Of a stretch of 64,000 bases of DNA, positions 9,995-18,853 are shown piece by piece. Source of the DNA: an uncultured Fibrobacter sp. (GTDB lineage Bacteria > Fibrobacterota > Fibrobacteria > Fibrobacterales > Fibrobacteraceae). The stretch spans positions 62,001-126,000 of the forward strand of contig CAMKMX010000002.1 in assembly GCA_946414025.1 (NCBI GenBank). The letters are read 5' to 3'. The notes beneath the pieces are model-generated. The model searched no databases and was not told where the DNA came from. It saw nothing but the letters and a program-made list of their open reading frames with translations. The stretch's first letter is position 1. Every line of letters begins with the position of its first letter. The position numbers and the translations under genes were made by a program.

Positions 9995-10025
9995 TACAAA
10001 TAGTTTATTTTAATGGGGTAAGATA

Positions 10026-10112
10026 ATGGATGAATCGTTGGATGATGCGATTGATCCAGAGGATGGGGAAAAATATGAAGCTTTATTTAGAAAGCAAAAT
10101 CCTGAGGAGTAG
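10026..10112 (+). CDS. Possible 28-aa acidic microprotein
   Basis: The short reading frame MDESLDDAIDPEDGEKYEAL... ends at TAG 10112 and is preceded by GGGGTAAG at a plausible distance. The product is strongly acidic. It sits between the glycosyltransferase and the TIR-NTPase. It could be a real small gene, for example an antitoxin-like partner, or chance. Nothing beyond the ribosome-binding site and acidic bias supports it. Confidence 0.35.
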   Translation: MDESLDDAIDPEDGEKYEALFRKQNPEE

Positions 10113-10179
10113 CGGGTTCAGACTTTTGAAAAAAAATGTATGTGTGTTGATTTGATATATATTTTTTAATGGGGTCTTT

Positions 10180-12735
10180 ATGTCAGTAAAAATGTTCATA
10201 AGCTATACTCATAGTGATGGTACAACTGTAGAAAATGTTGTGGATACATTTGCACCCATGGAAAGAACCAAAGAGGTCGAAATCCTATGGGATAAAAAAA
10301 TAGATGTAGGCTCTGATTTCTGGAATGAAGATATTCCAGAAATGATGAATTCCTCGGATATTATTTGTCTTTTCCTTTCAACGGCATATTTGGCCTCTGA
10401 TTCCTGTATTAAAGAAAAAGACCTGGCCGAAAAATTAAGAGGGGAAAAGGGTGTAGTGGTTGTTCCTGTTATTGTGAGTGATAATCCTTGGTTGGATGAT
10501 CCCTTCTTAAAGAAATTGCTCGCGTTGCCGACTGATGCCCATGCAATAAAATCAAGTTATTGGGAAAATCAAGAAAAGGCTTGTATGGATGTTCATAATG
10601 GTGTAAAAAAGGTTGTTGAGACAATCAAGGCAATTAAATCAATGCAGATGAATGAAGAATTAAAAAAATATTTAAGGTCTGCAGGCCCTTTAACTAACGC
10701 ACATCCTCGAAAGAAAGATATTCTTTTGGATGATATTTTTGTGTATCCAAAATTGAAAAAAATCGACTCGTCAAAATCAGTAAAAGATGAATATGAGGAA
10801 GGCTTGCTTGATGGGAATATGCTACTTGAATACGATCAAAAGTATTCTAAAATCATTATTATGGGTGCGGATCAGTCAGGAAAAACATCTCTAATAAAAA
10901 AGATGGCTGTTGATTATAGTCAGAATGGATTTATACCACTTTTTATTAAAGATAAAGAGAAGTTTTTTCAAGGAAATTTTGAAAAAAGGATAGAGAACGC
11001 GTTTGAGGAGCAATATGTAGGGGGTTGTAATTATGACGCAGTGCCTAAGAACAAAATAGTTTTATTAATTGATGATTTTCATTATGCAAAAAATAAAGAT
11101 GATATTTTAAATGTCATTTCGATGTACGAGCATTTGGTTCTCGTCGTTGATGATGTGTTTACATTGGATTTAAAAAATGCCTCTATTGTATCTGATTTTG
11201 CGCAATACATTATTCAGGAATATAATTCTACACAAAGGGATGATTTAATTACAAAGTGGATTTCCTTGACTGATAAGCAGGACGCAGGAATAGAAATAAA
11301 CAATAAGGAGCGAGATGAAAAAAATAATTTGATTGATGCTGTTTTAGGTAAGGCGTTAGGTCGTGGAATTGTACCCTCATATCCGTTCTTTGTATTATCA
11401 ATTATTGTTGCTGTTGAGTCTCATAAGCCCTTTGATCAAGAAATATCGTCGCAGGGTTATTGTTATCAAGCGTTACTCTTTTTCTACCTAAATAAAGAAA
11501 ATGTTGCATCAGAAGATGTTGAAACATACTTGAATTTTTTGACACATTTTGCGTATTTCCTTTATCACAAAAAACAAAATGAGGTCTCAGAAACGGAATT
11601 TAATGAATTCTTTAAACTTTACTGTGCCGATTATAATTTTACATTAAATAGGGATAAATTTGTCAAGAATCTTTATAATGCACAAATCTTGAGGAAAAGT
11701 AGTTTGGGCTTTTGTTCTTTCGCCTACCAATATCTGTATTACTTCTTTGCCGGAAAGTTTTTTGCGGAGGAGCCAGACGAAAAATTTAAAGATGATATAG
11801 AGGAAATAACAAATAACCTTCATTTAGATGAGAATGCGTACATTACTATTTTTATCGCTCATCATACTAAAAAAGGGTTGCTTCCTGAAAAGTTACTGAG
11901 ATTGTGCGATGGCTTGTTTAAACAGGAAAAAACGGCTAGTCTGACTAAGGATGATGTTGCTTTCTTTGATATGCAAGCCAATAAGATTTTACCAGCAAGT
12001 TTTGATGTTGGAAAAAGTGAAGAAAATCGTCAAAAGGATTTGGCTAGAAAAGATGAGTTGGAAAACCGACCGATGGAAGATTCGGACGATGCTTTTGTGG
12101 TTGATTTACGTCGATCGTTTAAAACGGTAGAAGTCTTAGGCCAGATAATAAAAAACAGGGCAGGTTCTTTGCCTAAGACCGAGTTGGTTCAGTTATATGA
12201 AAAAGCGATGAACGTGATGCTTCGGCTTTTGAGCAATTTCTTGAATTTGATTAAACCGGAGAAAAATCAAGACGAGATTATTGCCTATATCAAGGATTGT
12301 ATTGAAAAGGCCGAACGGGACGATGCGACGCTAAAATCGGATGTTGAAAAGAAGGAACGGGCAAAAATTTGTTTTTGGAATATGAATTTTGCTGTGATTT
12401 TGTTTATTTTAGACAAAATTAGATTGTCGTTAGGCTCTGAAAAATTGCGTGAGATTATTCTTAGTGTATGTGATGGTTTGGGTACGCCGGCTGCTCAAAT
12501 CGTCAAGTTTGAAAATTTGATGTGGTATTGCAAAGAACTTGATGTTGAATCCATAAAAACATTTTGTGATGACAACGATACATCTACGATTGCTAGAAAT
12601 GCTATGGTATGGTTTGTCTGTAAGTACGCTTCTTTGCATCGCATTGATTATAAGGATGCGGCGAGGATAAAAAGTGCGTTTAAGACTCCGCAGCATGTTT
12701 TTCAAAGAGGTATGATTCGTGAAAAAAATGGCTAA
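10180..12735 (+). CDS. TIR-domain NTPase (STAND/NLR-like), probable anti-phage protein
   Basis: An 851-aa protein. Residues 1 to about 150 form a TIR domain: KMFISYTHSDG at the start, ILWDKKIDVGSDFW in the middle, then SDIICLFLSTAYLASDSC followed by IKEKD, where Glu79 is a candidate for the NAD-cleaving residue. A P-loop NTPase follows, with Walker A GADQSGKTS at about 229-237 and a Walker B-like IVLLIDDFHYA at about 291-301. The rest is a long helical region, probably a sensor. TIR-NTPase fusions act in bacterial immunity by NAD depletion after infection. That role is inferred here. The gene is AT-rich (about 35% GC by eye) and lies in a defence-like block. Confidence 0.85.
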   Translation: MSVKMFISYTHSDGTTVENVVDTFAPMERTKEVEILWDKKIDVGSDFWNEDIPEMMNSSDIICLFLSTAYLASDSCIKEKDLAEKLRGEKGVVVVPVIVSDNPWLDDPFLKKLLALPTDAHAIKSSYWENQEKACMDVHNGVKKVVETIKAIKSMQMNEELKKYLRSAGPLTNAHPRKKDILLDDIFVYPKLKKIDSSKSVKDEYEEGLLDGNMLLEYDQKYSKIIIMGADQSGKTSLIKKMAVDYSQNGFIPLFIKDKEKFFQGNFEKRIENAFEEQYVGGCNYDAVPKNKIVLLIDDFHYAKNKDDILNVISMYEHLVLVVDDVFTLDLKNASIVSDFAQYIIQEYNSTQRDDLITKWISLTDKQDAGIEINNKERDEKNNLIDAVLGKALGRGIVPSYPFFVLSIIVAVESHKPFDQEISSQGYCYQALLFFYLNKENVASEDVETYLNFLTHFAYFLYHKKQNEVSETEFNEFFKLYCADYNFTLNRDKFVKNLYNAQILRKSSLGFCSFAYQYLYYFFAGKFFAEEPDEKFKDDIEEITNNLHLDENAYITIFIAHHTKKGLLPEKLLRLCDGLFKQEKTASLTKDDVAFFDMQANKILPASFDVGKSEENRQKDLARKDELENRPMEDSDDAFVVDLRRSFKTVEVLGQIIKNRAGSLPKTELVQLYEKAMNVMLRLLSNFLNLIKPEKNQDEIIAYIKDCIEKAERDDATLKSDVEKKERAKICFWNMNFAVILFILDKIRLSLGSEKLREIILSVCDGLGTPAAQIVKFENLMWYCKELDVESIKTFCDDNDTSTIARNAMVWFVCKYASLHRIDYKDAARIKSAFKTPQHVFQRGMIREKNG

Positions 12736-12823
12736 TTGAATCGCAATAGAGATATCAAACCTAATCTCAAGGCTGGACTTTAAGGAGCGTGGATTTTCAG
12801 AGGGTTAGATCGCCGAAAGCAGT

Positions 12824-12845
12824 GCCCTCACAAAGGGCTTTTTCT
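12824..12845 (+). terminator. Short-stem terminator after the TIR-NTPase
   Basis: GCCCT pairs with AGGGC around a 5-nt loop and is followed by TTTTTCT. The stem is only 5 bp, so the call is modest. The rest of the 12736-13013 spacer is AT-rich and shows no other recognisable feature. Confidence 0.45.
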
Positions 12846-13013
12846 GGGAATATGAAGTATTTTTGACTGCAAAAGTAGGAAAAACGGACAAAAATACGTC
12901 AAAAATAGTTGGAAAAACGGCAAAAATTAGTTAATTGCTCGGAAACATTTGGCAAGTACAAAACTGGCTTCGCGTCATTGTAAGAAGGAGAAATAATCTA
13001 AAGGAGAATTAAG

Positions 13014-13124
13014 ATGCTATACATGACTGATTGGACAATCAAGGAGGGCGCTTGTGTAAACAATTTTGCAGATGAAGCCGCTGAAATAAACATTGAAGAA
13101 ACACGTCTTCATAATATTATTTAG
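13014..13124 (+). CDS. Possible 36-aa protein at the head of a cassette
   Basis: An ATG frame of 36 codons (MLYMTDWTIKEGACVNNFAD...) preceded by AAGGAGAATTAAG, an excellent ribosome-binding site. It ends at TAG 13124. It lies about 80 bp upstream of the 63-aa membrane protein gene, which has its own GGAGGAG site, so it may be the first gene of that operon or a degraded one. No family recognised. Confidence 0.4.
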   Translation: MLYMTDWTIKEGACVNNFADEAAEINIEETRLHNII

Positions 13125-13207
13125 ATTCGTTTGCTGATTCCGCAATTTTTTTCCAAAAGTATGACGAACTGAACAAATAATTTAAAACTATGGAGGAGAA
13201 CTAAATA

Positions 13208-13399
13208 ATGGATTCTTTCTTTAAATTCGTGACTGAAAATCCAACATTGTCAATAACACTTGGCTTTGCTTTTTGTGTTACATTAGTCATATGCGTGACT
13301 ATTGTAGTGAAAATTAGTCTGACAAGTAATAAGAACAACACCATTGCAGGTAGAGATGCATATGTTGTAAAAGGCAATGGTAATAAAATTGGAAGGTAG
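13208..13399 (+). CDS. 63-aa single-TM protein with C-terminal IAGRDA-KGN motif
   Basis: A short N-terminus (MDSFFKFVTENPT), one transmembrane helix at about residues 15-37, then a hydrophilic tail ending NTIAGRDAYVVKGNGNKIG. The tail motif reappears almost unchanged at the N-terminus of the next protein (VIAGQDANVIKGNENSIT): 11 of 16 core positions are identical. Such short Gly/Asn-rich motifs shared by adjacent genes are reminiscent of amyloid-type signalling motifs in bacterial immunity. That reading is inference. The ribosome-binding site GGAGGAG is strong. Likely a membrane-tethered partner of the following gene product. Confidence 0.7.
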   Translation: MDSFFKFVTENPTLSITLGFAFCVTLVICVTIVVKISLTSNKNNTIAGRDAYVVKGNGNKIGR

Positions 13400-13412
13400 C
13401 CTAGGTGATTTT

Positions 13413-14537
13413 ATGAATGATCAAGATGTTATCGCTGGACAAGATGCCAATGTTATAAAAGGTAATGAAAATAGCATTACGTCAAATAGCAACAATACAA
13501 CAAACAATATATCCATCTACACGAATCCAACCATAAACAAAGGACTTTCAACTAATGATGTTATGAGTATTTGTGATTTTATGGTGAATAAAGCTCTTGC
13601 TGAATTCAACTCTGCAAATGAGAAAGCCATAACTCGAAATGAAGATTTTGCTCAGGTTTTTATACCTAGATTGGAAAAAATTGAAAATTACATAAGTCAT
13701 ATATCTGACCCTAAATTCCAGTTCCTTTGCCGAGATGCCATGACGTCTGCAGCGCAAACAGAACGAAAAGAAGATTATCAACTGTTGTCCGAACTATTAG
13801 CGTGTCATGTTGAAAAAGGAATCACAAATAAGAAAATTGATTCTGCGGTTTCAAGAGCCATAAAAATTGTTGATGAAGTCGATAATGCTGCATTATGTGG
13901 CTTGACGCTGGCCTTGGCAATTAGACATGTTAAACCTGTTTCAGGGAATATAAGGGAAGGAATAGGTGTATTAAACGCAATGTACGAGAAATTATTGTAT
14001 TGCGAATTACCTAAAGATGATTGGCTTGATCATTTAGAAACTTTAGGAGCTATTCGTTTCTTGAATATTAAAATGACAAGAACTATAGAGTGGTTCTTAT
14101 CGACGGCATTAAATGGATATGTATGTATAGGAATAAAAAAGAATTCTGAAAAACATGAGCAAATACAGGAAAAATTGAAAAAAGTTAATTTAAGTGAAGA
14201 CCTTCTTGTTGATCATGAATGTTTGGAGGGGTATGTTCGTTTGCCAATCTCAGATAACGATGCTATAAAAGATTTTATCATTACGAATCAGCAAATTGTT
14301 GTGTTGAAAGAAATCTTGGCTTCTTATGAAAAAGATGATGCATTAATGCGAGAAGTGAAAAAGAATATGATTGCGATTTGGGATTCCTTCCCAACTCTTA
14401 AAGCTGTCAGAGAATGGTGGGATGATGTTTCTGGACGTTTTAGCATCACCTACATTGGAAAAGTGTTGGCTCATACAAATGCAAAACGATGTGATCCAAC
14501 ATTTCCAGATTTGTTGACAAAAAAAGAAAATGGTTGA
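13413..14537 (+). CDS. LPO_1073/Vpar_1526-like protein with N-terminal shared motif
   Basis: A 374-aa protein starting MNDQDVIAGQDANVIKGNEN. I chose this start because it has AGGTGAT just upstream and lies 13 bp after the previous stop. A longer start at 13377 would overlap that gene and lacks a site. The N-terminal motif is followed by an Asn/Thr-rich linker and then a helical domain. Its pattern (FQFLCRDAMTSAAQTERKED, then LLSELLACHV) resembles proteins named LPO_1073/Vpar_1526 family, whose function is unknown and which commonly begin with a Gly-rich 'NIQAGGDV'-type stretch. Gene order suggests it works with the 63-aa membrane protein and the DUF4365 protein. The family call is from memory of the pattern. 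Confidence 0.6.
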   Translation: MNDQDVIAGQDANVIKGNENSITSNSNNTTNNISIYTNPTINKGLSTNDVMSICDFMVNKALAEFNSANEKAITRNEDFAQVFIPRLEKIENYISHISDPKFQFLCRDAMTSAAQTERKEDYQLLSELLACHVEKGITNKKIDSAVSRAIKIVDEVDNAALCGLTLALAIRHVKPVSGNIREGIGVLNAMYEKLLYCELPKDDWLDHLETLGAIRFLNIKMTRTIEWFLSTALNGYVCIGIKKNSEKHEQIQEKLKKVNLSEDLLVDHECLEGYVRLPISDNDAIKDFIITNQQIVVLKEILASYEKDDALMREVKKNMIAIWDSFPTLKAVREWWDDVSGRFSITYIGKVLAHTNAKRCDPTFPDLLTKKENG

Positions 14538-14559
14538 ATGTAATTAAGAGGATCAAAAA

Positions 14560-15396
14560 ATGTCGTTACCACAAAGAACCATTACCCACATTCATGATAC
14601 ACAAGCGGTCCGCAAAGTTATTGAAAATTTAAAGGATTCTTGGCTTGTAAGAAATATGGAAGAACGTGATTACGGAATTGATTTGTTATTGGAGTTATTT
14701 GAAGAAGTTGATGGTAAAATACAAAAACCGACAGGACGATTTGTATTGTTCCAAATAAAAGGAAGAGATGAAGAGTGGAACGGTCGGCCTTTATATCAAT
14801 TCCCCCAAAAAACAGTAGAATATGCCAAATTATTTAATATTCCTTTTTTTGTTGTTTTTGTTACCTTAAAAGATTCAAAGGTCCATTTTGTTCATCTGCA
14901 AAAATATGCAAAAGAAACAGATGTAATGAAATCGGCAGGAGAAGAAATTAACATTAAAATACCAGACGAAAATGATCTAGCGAGTGCACTGGGCAAAGAA
15001 AAAATAGAAGATATTGCGGACATTTACGCTAAAGAACATGATATTTATTTAATTCAAAAGAAATATTTTGAATTAAAAGCACATTGGAAGACAATAGACG
15101 GATATGATAGAGAATCTCTCTTGAAGGAAACAAAAGAATTGTTAATGCTGTTAGGAAAAGAAGAATATATAAAGTTAACAGATGATTTCAACAAATTCTG
15201 TGATGATGAAAATCGTGATAATAGTTGGCCTAATTTTAACGGAATACGAGAAATGTGTGAACTTAATCCAACAGAGTTAGAAGAAAATGATTGGAATTGC
15301 TTGAAATTATTTGTAAAAAAAATACCTGACATCATTTGGGCGTGTGATGGAGCAGAAACAGATGTTTTAAATAGTAAATATTCTATTCCTTATTAG
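14560..15396 (+). CDS. DUF4365-domain protein, predicted PD-(D/E)XK-like nuclease
   Basis: A 278-aa protein. The first about 130 residues match DUF4365: YGIDLLLEL, then GRFVLFQIKGRDEEW, with Asp, a spaced acidic residue and QIKG in the arrangement of a PD-(D/E)XK nuclease core, followed by FFVVFVTLKDSKVHFVHL. The C-terminal half is helical and unassigned. It is 22 bp downstream of the LPO_1073-like gene, on the same strand and with the same AT-rich composition, so the genes from 13208 to 15396 probably form one cassette. DUF4365 proteins occur often in defence islands. The activity here is inferred from the motif. Confidence 0.72.
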   Translation: MSLPQRTITHIHDTQAVRKVIENLKDSWLVRNMEERDYGIDLLLELFEEVDGKIQKPTGRFVLFQIKGRDEEWNGRPLYQFPQKTVEYAKLFNIPFFVVFVTLKDSKVHFVHLQKYAKETDVMKSAGEEINIKIPDENDLASALGKEKIEDIADIYAKEHDIYLIQKKYFELKAHWKTIDGYDRESLLKETKELLMLLGKEEYIKLTDDFNKFCDDENRDNSWPNFNGIREMCELNPTELEENDWNCLKLFVKKIPDIIWACDGAETDVLNSKYSIPY

Positions 15397-15482
15397 GGAG
15401 TATCAAAGAAAGACCTCCCCCATTGTAAAATTTTCTTTTTCCCCTTGCCAGTTTTTCAAATATTAGGTACATTAAAGCCCGA

Positions 15483-15516
15483 CGCATCTCGCTGTTTTAA
15501 GGCGAGGTGCGTTTTT
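15483..15516 (+). terminator. Rho-independent terminator
   Basis: CGCATCTCGC pairs with GCGAGGTGCG (one G-T pair) around a 9-nt loop and runs into TTTTT. It ends the cassette of the DUF4365 gene and lies before the DUF1016 gene. Confidence 0.85.
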
Positions 15517-15592
15517 GCGTTAATCGGGTTTTCGGTTTTGCAAGAACGCCTCTAACATCAACCGGCCACAAATGTAGCCAAATGGAGGCAGT

Positions 15593-16636
15593 ATGGCAAA
15601 AAAATCAATAAAAATTCTGGACAAGGATTACACTTGTTGGGTAAAAGAACTATCTACCCGCTACCGCAAGAGCCAGATAAAGGCAGCTATCAAAGTTAAC
15701 ACGGAATTGCTGAAGTTCTATTGGGAACTGGGGCGGGACGTCGTCTCTATGAAAGCCGAAAGCAGATGGGGAGGACATTTTATGAAAAATCTGAGCATTG
15801 ATTTAAAGAAAATGAATCCGGACGCCACCTGTTTCTCGCCTACAAATTTACTGTATATGAAGAATTTTTACCTCATCTACCAATCTTTTGTTGAATTTAC
15901 TCCCCAAGTTGGGGAGCAATTGTATCAAGTACCCTGGGGACACCACAAACTTCTAATAGACAAATTTAAGCAAGTCCCGCAAAAAGCCCTTTTCTTCGTC
16001 CAACAGACTGTAGAAAAAGGCTGGAGTCGTTCAACACTTCTAAATATGCTTTCGACCGACCTTTACGAACGCCAAGGAAAGGCGTTGACGAATTTTGAAA
16101 GGACGCTCCCTGCCGAAACAAGCGATTTGGCGCAGGAACTGACAAAGGACCCTTATGATTTTGCCTTTACGGGCATTACGGGACGTTATAACGAACGGCT
16201 GTTGAAGGATAGCCTACTGAACAATATTACTCGTTTCTTGGTTGAACTGGGTACCGGTTTTGCCTATGTTGGCAGGGAATACGGAATTATGGTTGGCGAA
16301 AGGGAACAGTTTATGGATTTGCTTTTCTATAACCTGAATCTTTCGTGTTATGTCGTTGTTGAGGTCAAAATAGGGAAGTTCGAATTTGCGGATATTGGGC
16401 AGTTGGGTGGCTATATGGTGGCTTGTAACCATCTCCTTAAAAAGGATGGGCGCGACAATCCGACTATCGGTTTATTGATTTGTAAGGAAAAGGACAGGGT
16501 TCAGGCGCAATATGCACTAGAATCTAGTACTCAGCCCATAGGTATTTCGGAATATGAATTGGAAAAGTTCTACCCGGAAAAGGTTGAAGGGACGATTCCG
16601 ACTATTGAAGAAATTGAGCAGGGTCTTTCAAAATGA
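15593..16636 (+). CDS. DUF1016/YhcG-family PDDEXK nuclease
   Basis: A 347-aa protein with the two-part YhcG architecture. An N-terminal helical domain (KVNTELLKFYWELGRDVV, then VPWGHHKLLIDK) is followed by a C-terminal PD-(D/E)XK nuclease core: FAYVGREYGIMVG, then FMDLLFYNLNLSCYVVVEVK with the catalytic Asp and E-x-K. Length is normal for the family, which is frequent in mobile and defence regions. It is a stand-alone gene with a small TGTAGCCAAATGGAGG leader. GC content is intermediate between the AT-rich cassette before it and the GC-rich ior genes after it. Confidence 0.9.
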   Translation: MAKKSIKILDKDYTCWVKELSTRYRKSQIKAAIKVNTELLKFYWELGRDVVSMKAESRWGGHFMKNLSIDLKKMNPDATCFSPTNLLYMKNFYLIYQSFVEFTPQVGEQLYQVPWGHHKLLIDKFKQVPQKALFFVQQTVEKGWSRSTLLNMLSTDLYERQGKALTNFERTLPAETSDLAQELTKDPYDFAFTGITGRYNERLLKDSLLNNITRFLVELGTGFAYVGREYGIMVGEREQFMDLLFYNLNLSCYVVVEVKIGKFEFADIGQLGGYMVACNHLLKKDGRDNPTIGLLICKEKDRVQAQYALESSTQPIGISEYELEKFYPEKVEGTIPTIEEIEQGLSK

Positions 16637-16699
16637 CAACCACTGCCTGTCAGCTTTTTTTCTACATTTGGGCCGAATAGAACAAACAAAAGGAACGCT

Positions 16700-18367
16700 A
16701 TGCCAGCTTTTGATCCGAATGCGAAAAAGATGCTGATTTCGGGAAACGAGGCCATCTCGCTTTCCATGCGCCACTGCAACGTGCAGTTTGCCGCGGGTTA
16801 CCCGGGAACCCCCTCTACCGAAATCCTCGAGGACTATTCTGAACTCGGCGGGTATGCCCAGTGGGCCCCGAACGAGAAGGTCGCCGCCGAAGTGGCCCTG
16901 GGTGCAGCCTTTGGCCATGCCCGCAGCGTGGTCACCATGAAGATGGTGGGCCTCAACGTGGCAAGCGACGTGCTCTACACCGCGACCTACACGGGCGTGG
17001 ATGGCGGCATGGTGTGGATTGTTGCCGATGACCCGGGCCAGGGCAGTTCCCAGAACGAGCAGGATACTCGCAACCACGCGAAGGCGTCTGTTTGCCCGAT
17101 GTTCGAGCCCAGCAACTCCCAGGAAGCCTACGACTTCTTCCGCATCGCCATGCAGACCAGCGAAAAGTTCAAGATTCCGGTCATTCTCCGCATGACGACC
17201 CGCGTGGACCACTCCAAGTCCATCGTGGTGCCGAAGGAAGAACTCCCGGCCATGGTGCCGAACTTCGAACGCAACATCGCCCAGCACGTGATGGTGCCCG
17301 GCTTCTCTAAGCCCGCAGGCCGCAAGCTCCGTGCCAAGATGGACGAGATGGAAGCCTGGAACGTGGCCGAAGGCCCGAACAAGGTGGAAATGCGCAGCGC
17401 CGACATGGGCATTATCACGAGCGGCATCAGCTACCACCATGTGCGCGAAGCCGCCCCGGAAGCAAGCATCCTCAAGCTCGGCATGACCTACCCGCTGCCG
17501 ATGCAGCTCATCAAGGATTTCGCTGGTAAGTTCGAAGGCAAGCGCCTGCTCGTGATCGAAGAGAACGACCCGTGGCTCGCCGAGAACATCAAGGCCGCGG
17601 GCATCCAGTGCGAAAGCAAGTACGACCCGATTTTCCGCTTCGGTGAACTCGACGTGAACCGCGTGCGCCGCATTATCGCGGGCGACAAGAATCCGGACCC
17701 GGTTCCGGTGAAGGGCAAGCCGCCTATGCTCTGCCCGGGCTGTCCGCACCGCAGCTCTTTCGCAGTCCTCAAGGAACTCGACTGCATCGTCTCCGGCGAC
17801 ATCGGCTGCTACACGCTGGCAGCCCTCCCGCCGATTTCCGCGATGGACTACATGATTGATATGGGCGCCGCTATCGGCATGGGCATTGGGCTCCGCAACG
17901 TGCTCCCGCGGGAACAGGCCAAGAAAGTCGTCTCCGTGATTGGCGACTCCACCTTCGTGCACAGTGGCATCACGGGCCTCGTGGAAGCGGGCTACAACCG
18001 CCCCGACACCGGCCACGTGGTTATCATTCTCGACAACAGCATCACCGCCATGACGGGCCAGCAGGAACACCCGGGTACGGGCCGCCACCTGGACCACAGC
18101 CCGGCCTACAAGCTGGACTACGGCGCCATCGCGAAGACTGCCGGTTTCGACAACGTGTACGAAGTGAACCAGGTCAAGGAACCCGAGAAGTTCAAGGAAC
18201 TCGTGAAGGAAGCCCTCGAGAAGGACGAGCTCACGCTTATCGTGGCGAAGAGCCCCTGCATCCTCGCTCTCAAGAGCATCCTCGCCTGGGACAAGGCCAA
18301 CAAGGAAAAGGCTGAAAAGGCTCTCGCCGAGTCCGAAGCCGCTGCTAAAAAGAACGGCAATTTTTAA
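16700..18367 (+). CDS. iorA: Indolepyruvate:ferredoxin oxidoreductase alpha subunit, lacking the ferredoxin domain
   Basis: A 555-aa thiamine-diphosphate enzyme subunit that with IorB oxidatively decarboxylates arylpyruvates (indolepyruvate, phenylpyruvate) to aryl-acetyl-CoA. Visible features: AAGYPGTPSTEI at the N-terminus, the GLNVASD and ADDPGQGSSQNEQD motifs of the pyrimidine domain, CPGCPHRSSF, and the TPP-binding core GDIGCYTLAALPP, then VVSVIGDSTFVHSG. Typical IorA ends in a CxxCxxC 4Fe-4S domain. This one stops after about 20 Ala/Lys/Glu residues with no such cysteines. GC-rich with strong codon bias. Forms an operon with iorB 12 bp downstream. Confidence 0.92.
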   Translation: MPAFDPNAKKMLISGNEAISLSMRHCNVQFAAGYPGTPSTEILEDYSELGGYAQWAPNEKVAAEVALGAAFGHARSVVTMKMVGLNVASDVLYTATYTGVDGGMVWIVADDPGQGSSQNEQDTRNHAKASVCPMFEPSNSQEAYDFFRIAMQTSEKFKIPVILRMTTRVDHSKSIVVPKEELPAMVPNFERNIAQHVMVPGFSKPAGRKLRAKMDEMEAWNVAEGPNKVEMRSADMGIITSGISYHHVREAAPEASILKLGMTYPLPMQLIKDFAGKFEGKRLLVIEENDPWLAENIKAAGIQCESKYDPIFRFGELDVNRVRRIIAGDKNPDPVPVKGKPPMLCPGCPHRSSFAVLKELDCIVSGDIGCYTLAALPPISAMDYMIDMGAAIGMGIGLRNVLPREQAKKVVSVIGDSTFVHSGITGLVEAGYNRPDTGHVVIILDNSITAMTGQQEHPGTGRHLDHSPAYKLDYGAIAKTAGFDNVYEVNQVKEPEKFKELVKEALEKDELTLIVAKSPCILALKSILAWDKANKEKAEKALAESEAAAKKNGNF

Positions 18368-18379
18368 GGAGAAGTTTTT

Positions 18380-18853
18380 ATGAGCGTAGTTAACGTGAAA
18401 TTTGCCGGCCTCGGTGGCACAGGCGTTATCAAGGCGAGCGACGTGATGGCGGAACTCGTGTTCGAACAGGGTTACGACGTGAAGAAGGCCGAAGTGCATG
18501 GCATGAGCCAGCGCGGCGGTTCCATTGCTTCTGACGTCCGCTTCGCGAAGGGCGAAGAGGTGCAGTCCCCGATGATCCCGACGGGCGAGGCCGATTACCT
18601 GGTGGTATTCGACGAGACGCAGGTCGTGGTGAACGAGGCTTTCCTCAAGCAGGGCGGCGTGCTCCTCACTCCGGCAGACATCGATGTCTCGAAGCTCGAG
18701 AACGTGAAGGCCCTGAACGTCGCGATGCTCGGCAAGCTCAGCAAGCATTTCGACTTCACGGTGGACCAGTGGACGGTTGCCTTGAACAAGCTCTTCGCCG
18801 AAAAGTTCCACGAGGGCAACAAGAAGGCCTTCATGCTCGGCCGCGAAGGGTAA
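18380..18853 (+). CDS. iorB: Indolepyruvate:ferredoxin oxidoreductase beta subunit
   Basis: A 157-aa gamma-type 2-oxoacid oxidoreductase subunit, partner of IorA. It begins VNVKFAGLGGTGVIKASDVM, the CoA/nucleotide-type fold signature of the family, followed by EVHGMSQRGGSIASDVR, which is diagnostic for IorB. Preceded by AAGGAG. At 157 residues it is slightly shorter than many IorB proteins. The stop codon directly abuts the ATG of the next gene. Confidence 0.92.
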   Translation: MSVVNVKFAGLGGTGVIKASDVMAELVFEQGYDVKKAEVHGMSQRGGSIASDVRFAKGEEVQSPMIPTGEADYLVVFDETQVVVNEAFLKQGGVLLTPADIDVSKLENVKALNVAMLGKLSKHFDFTVDQWTVALNKLFAEKFHEGNKKAFMLGREG

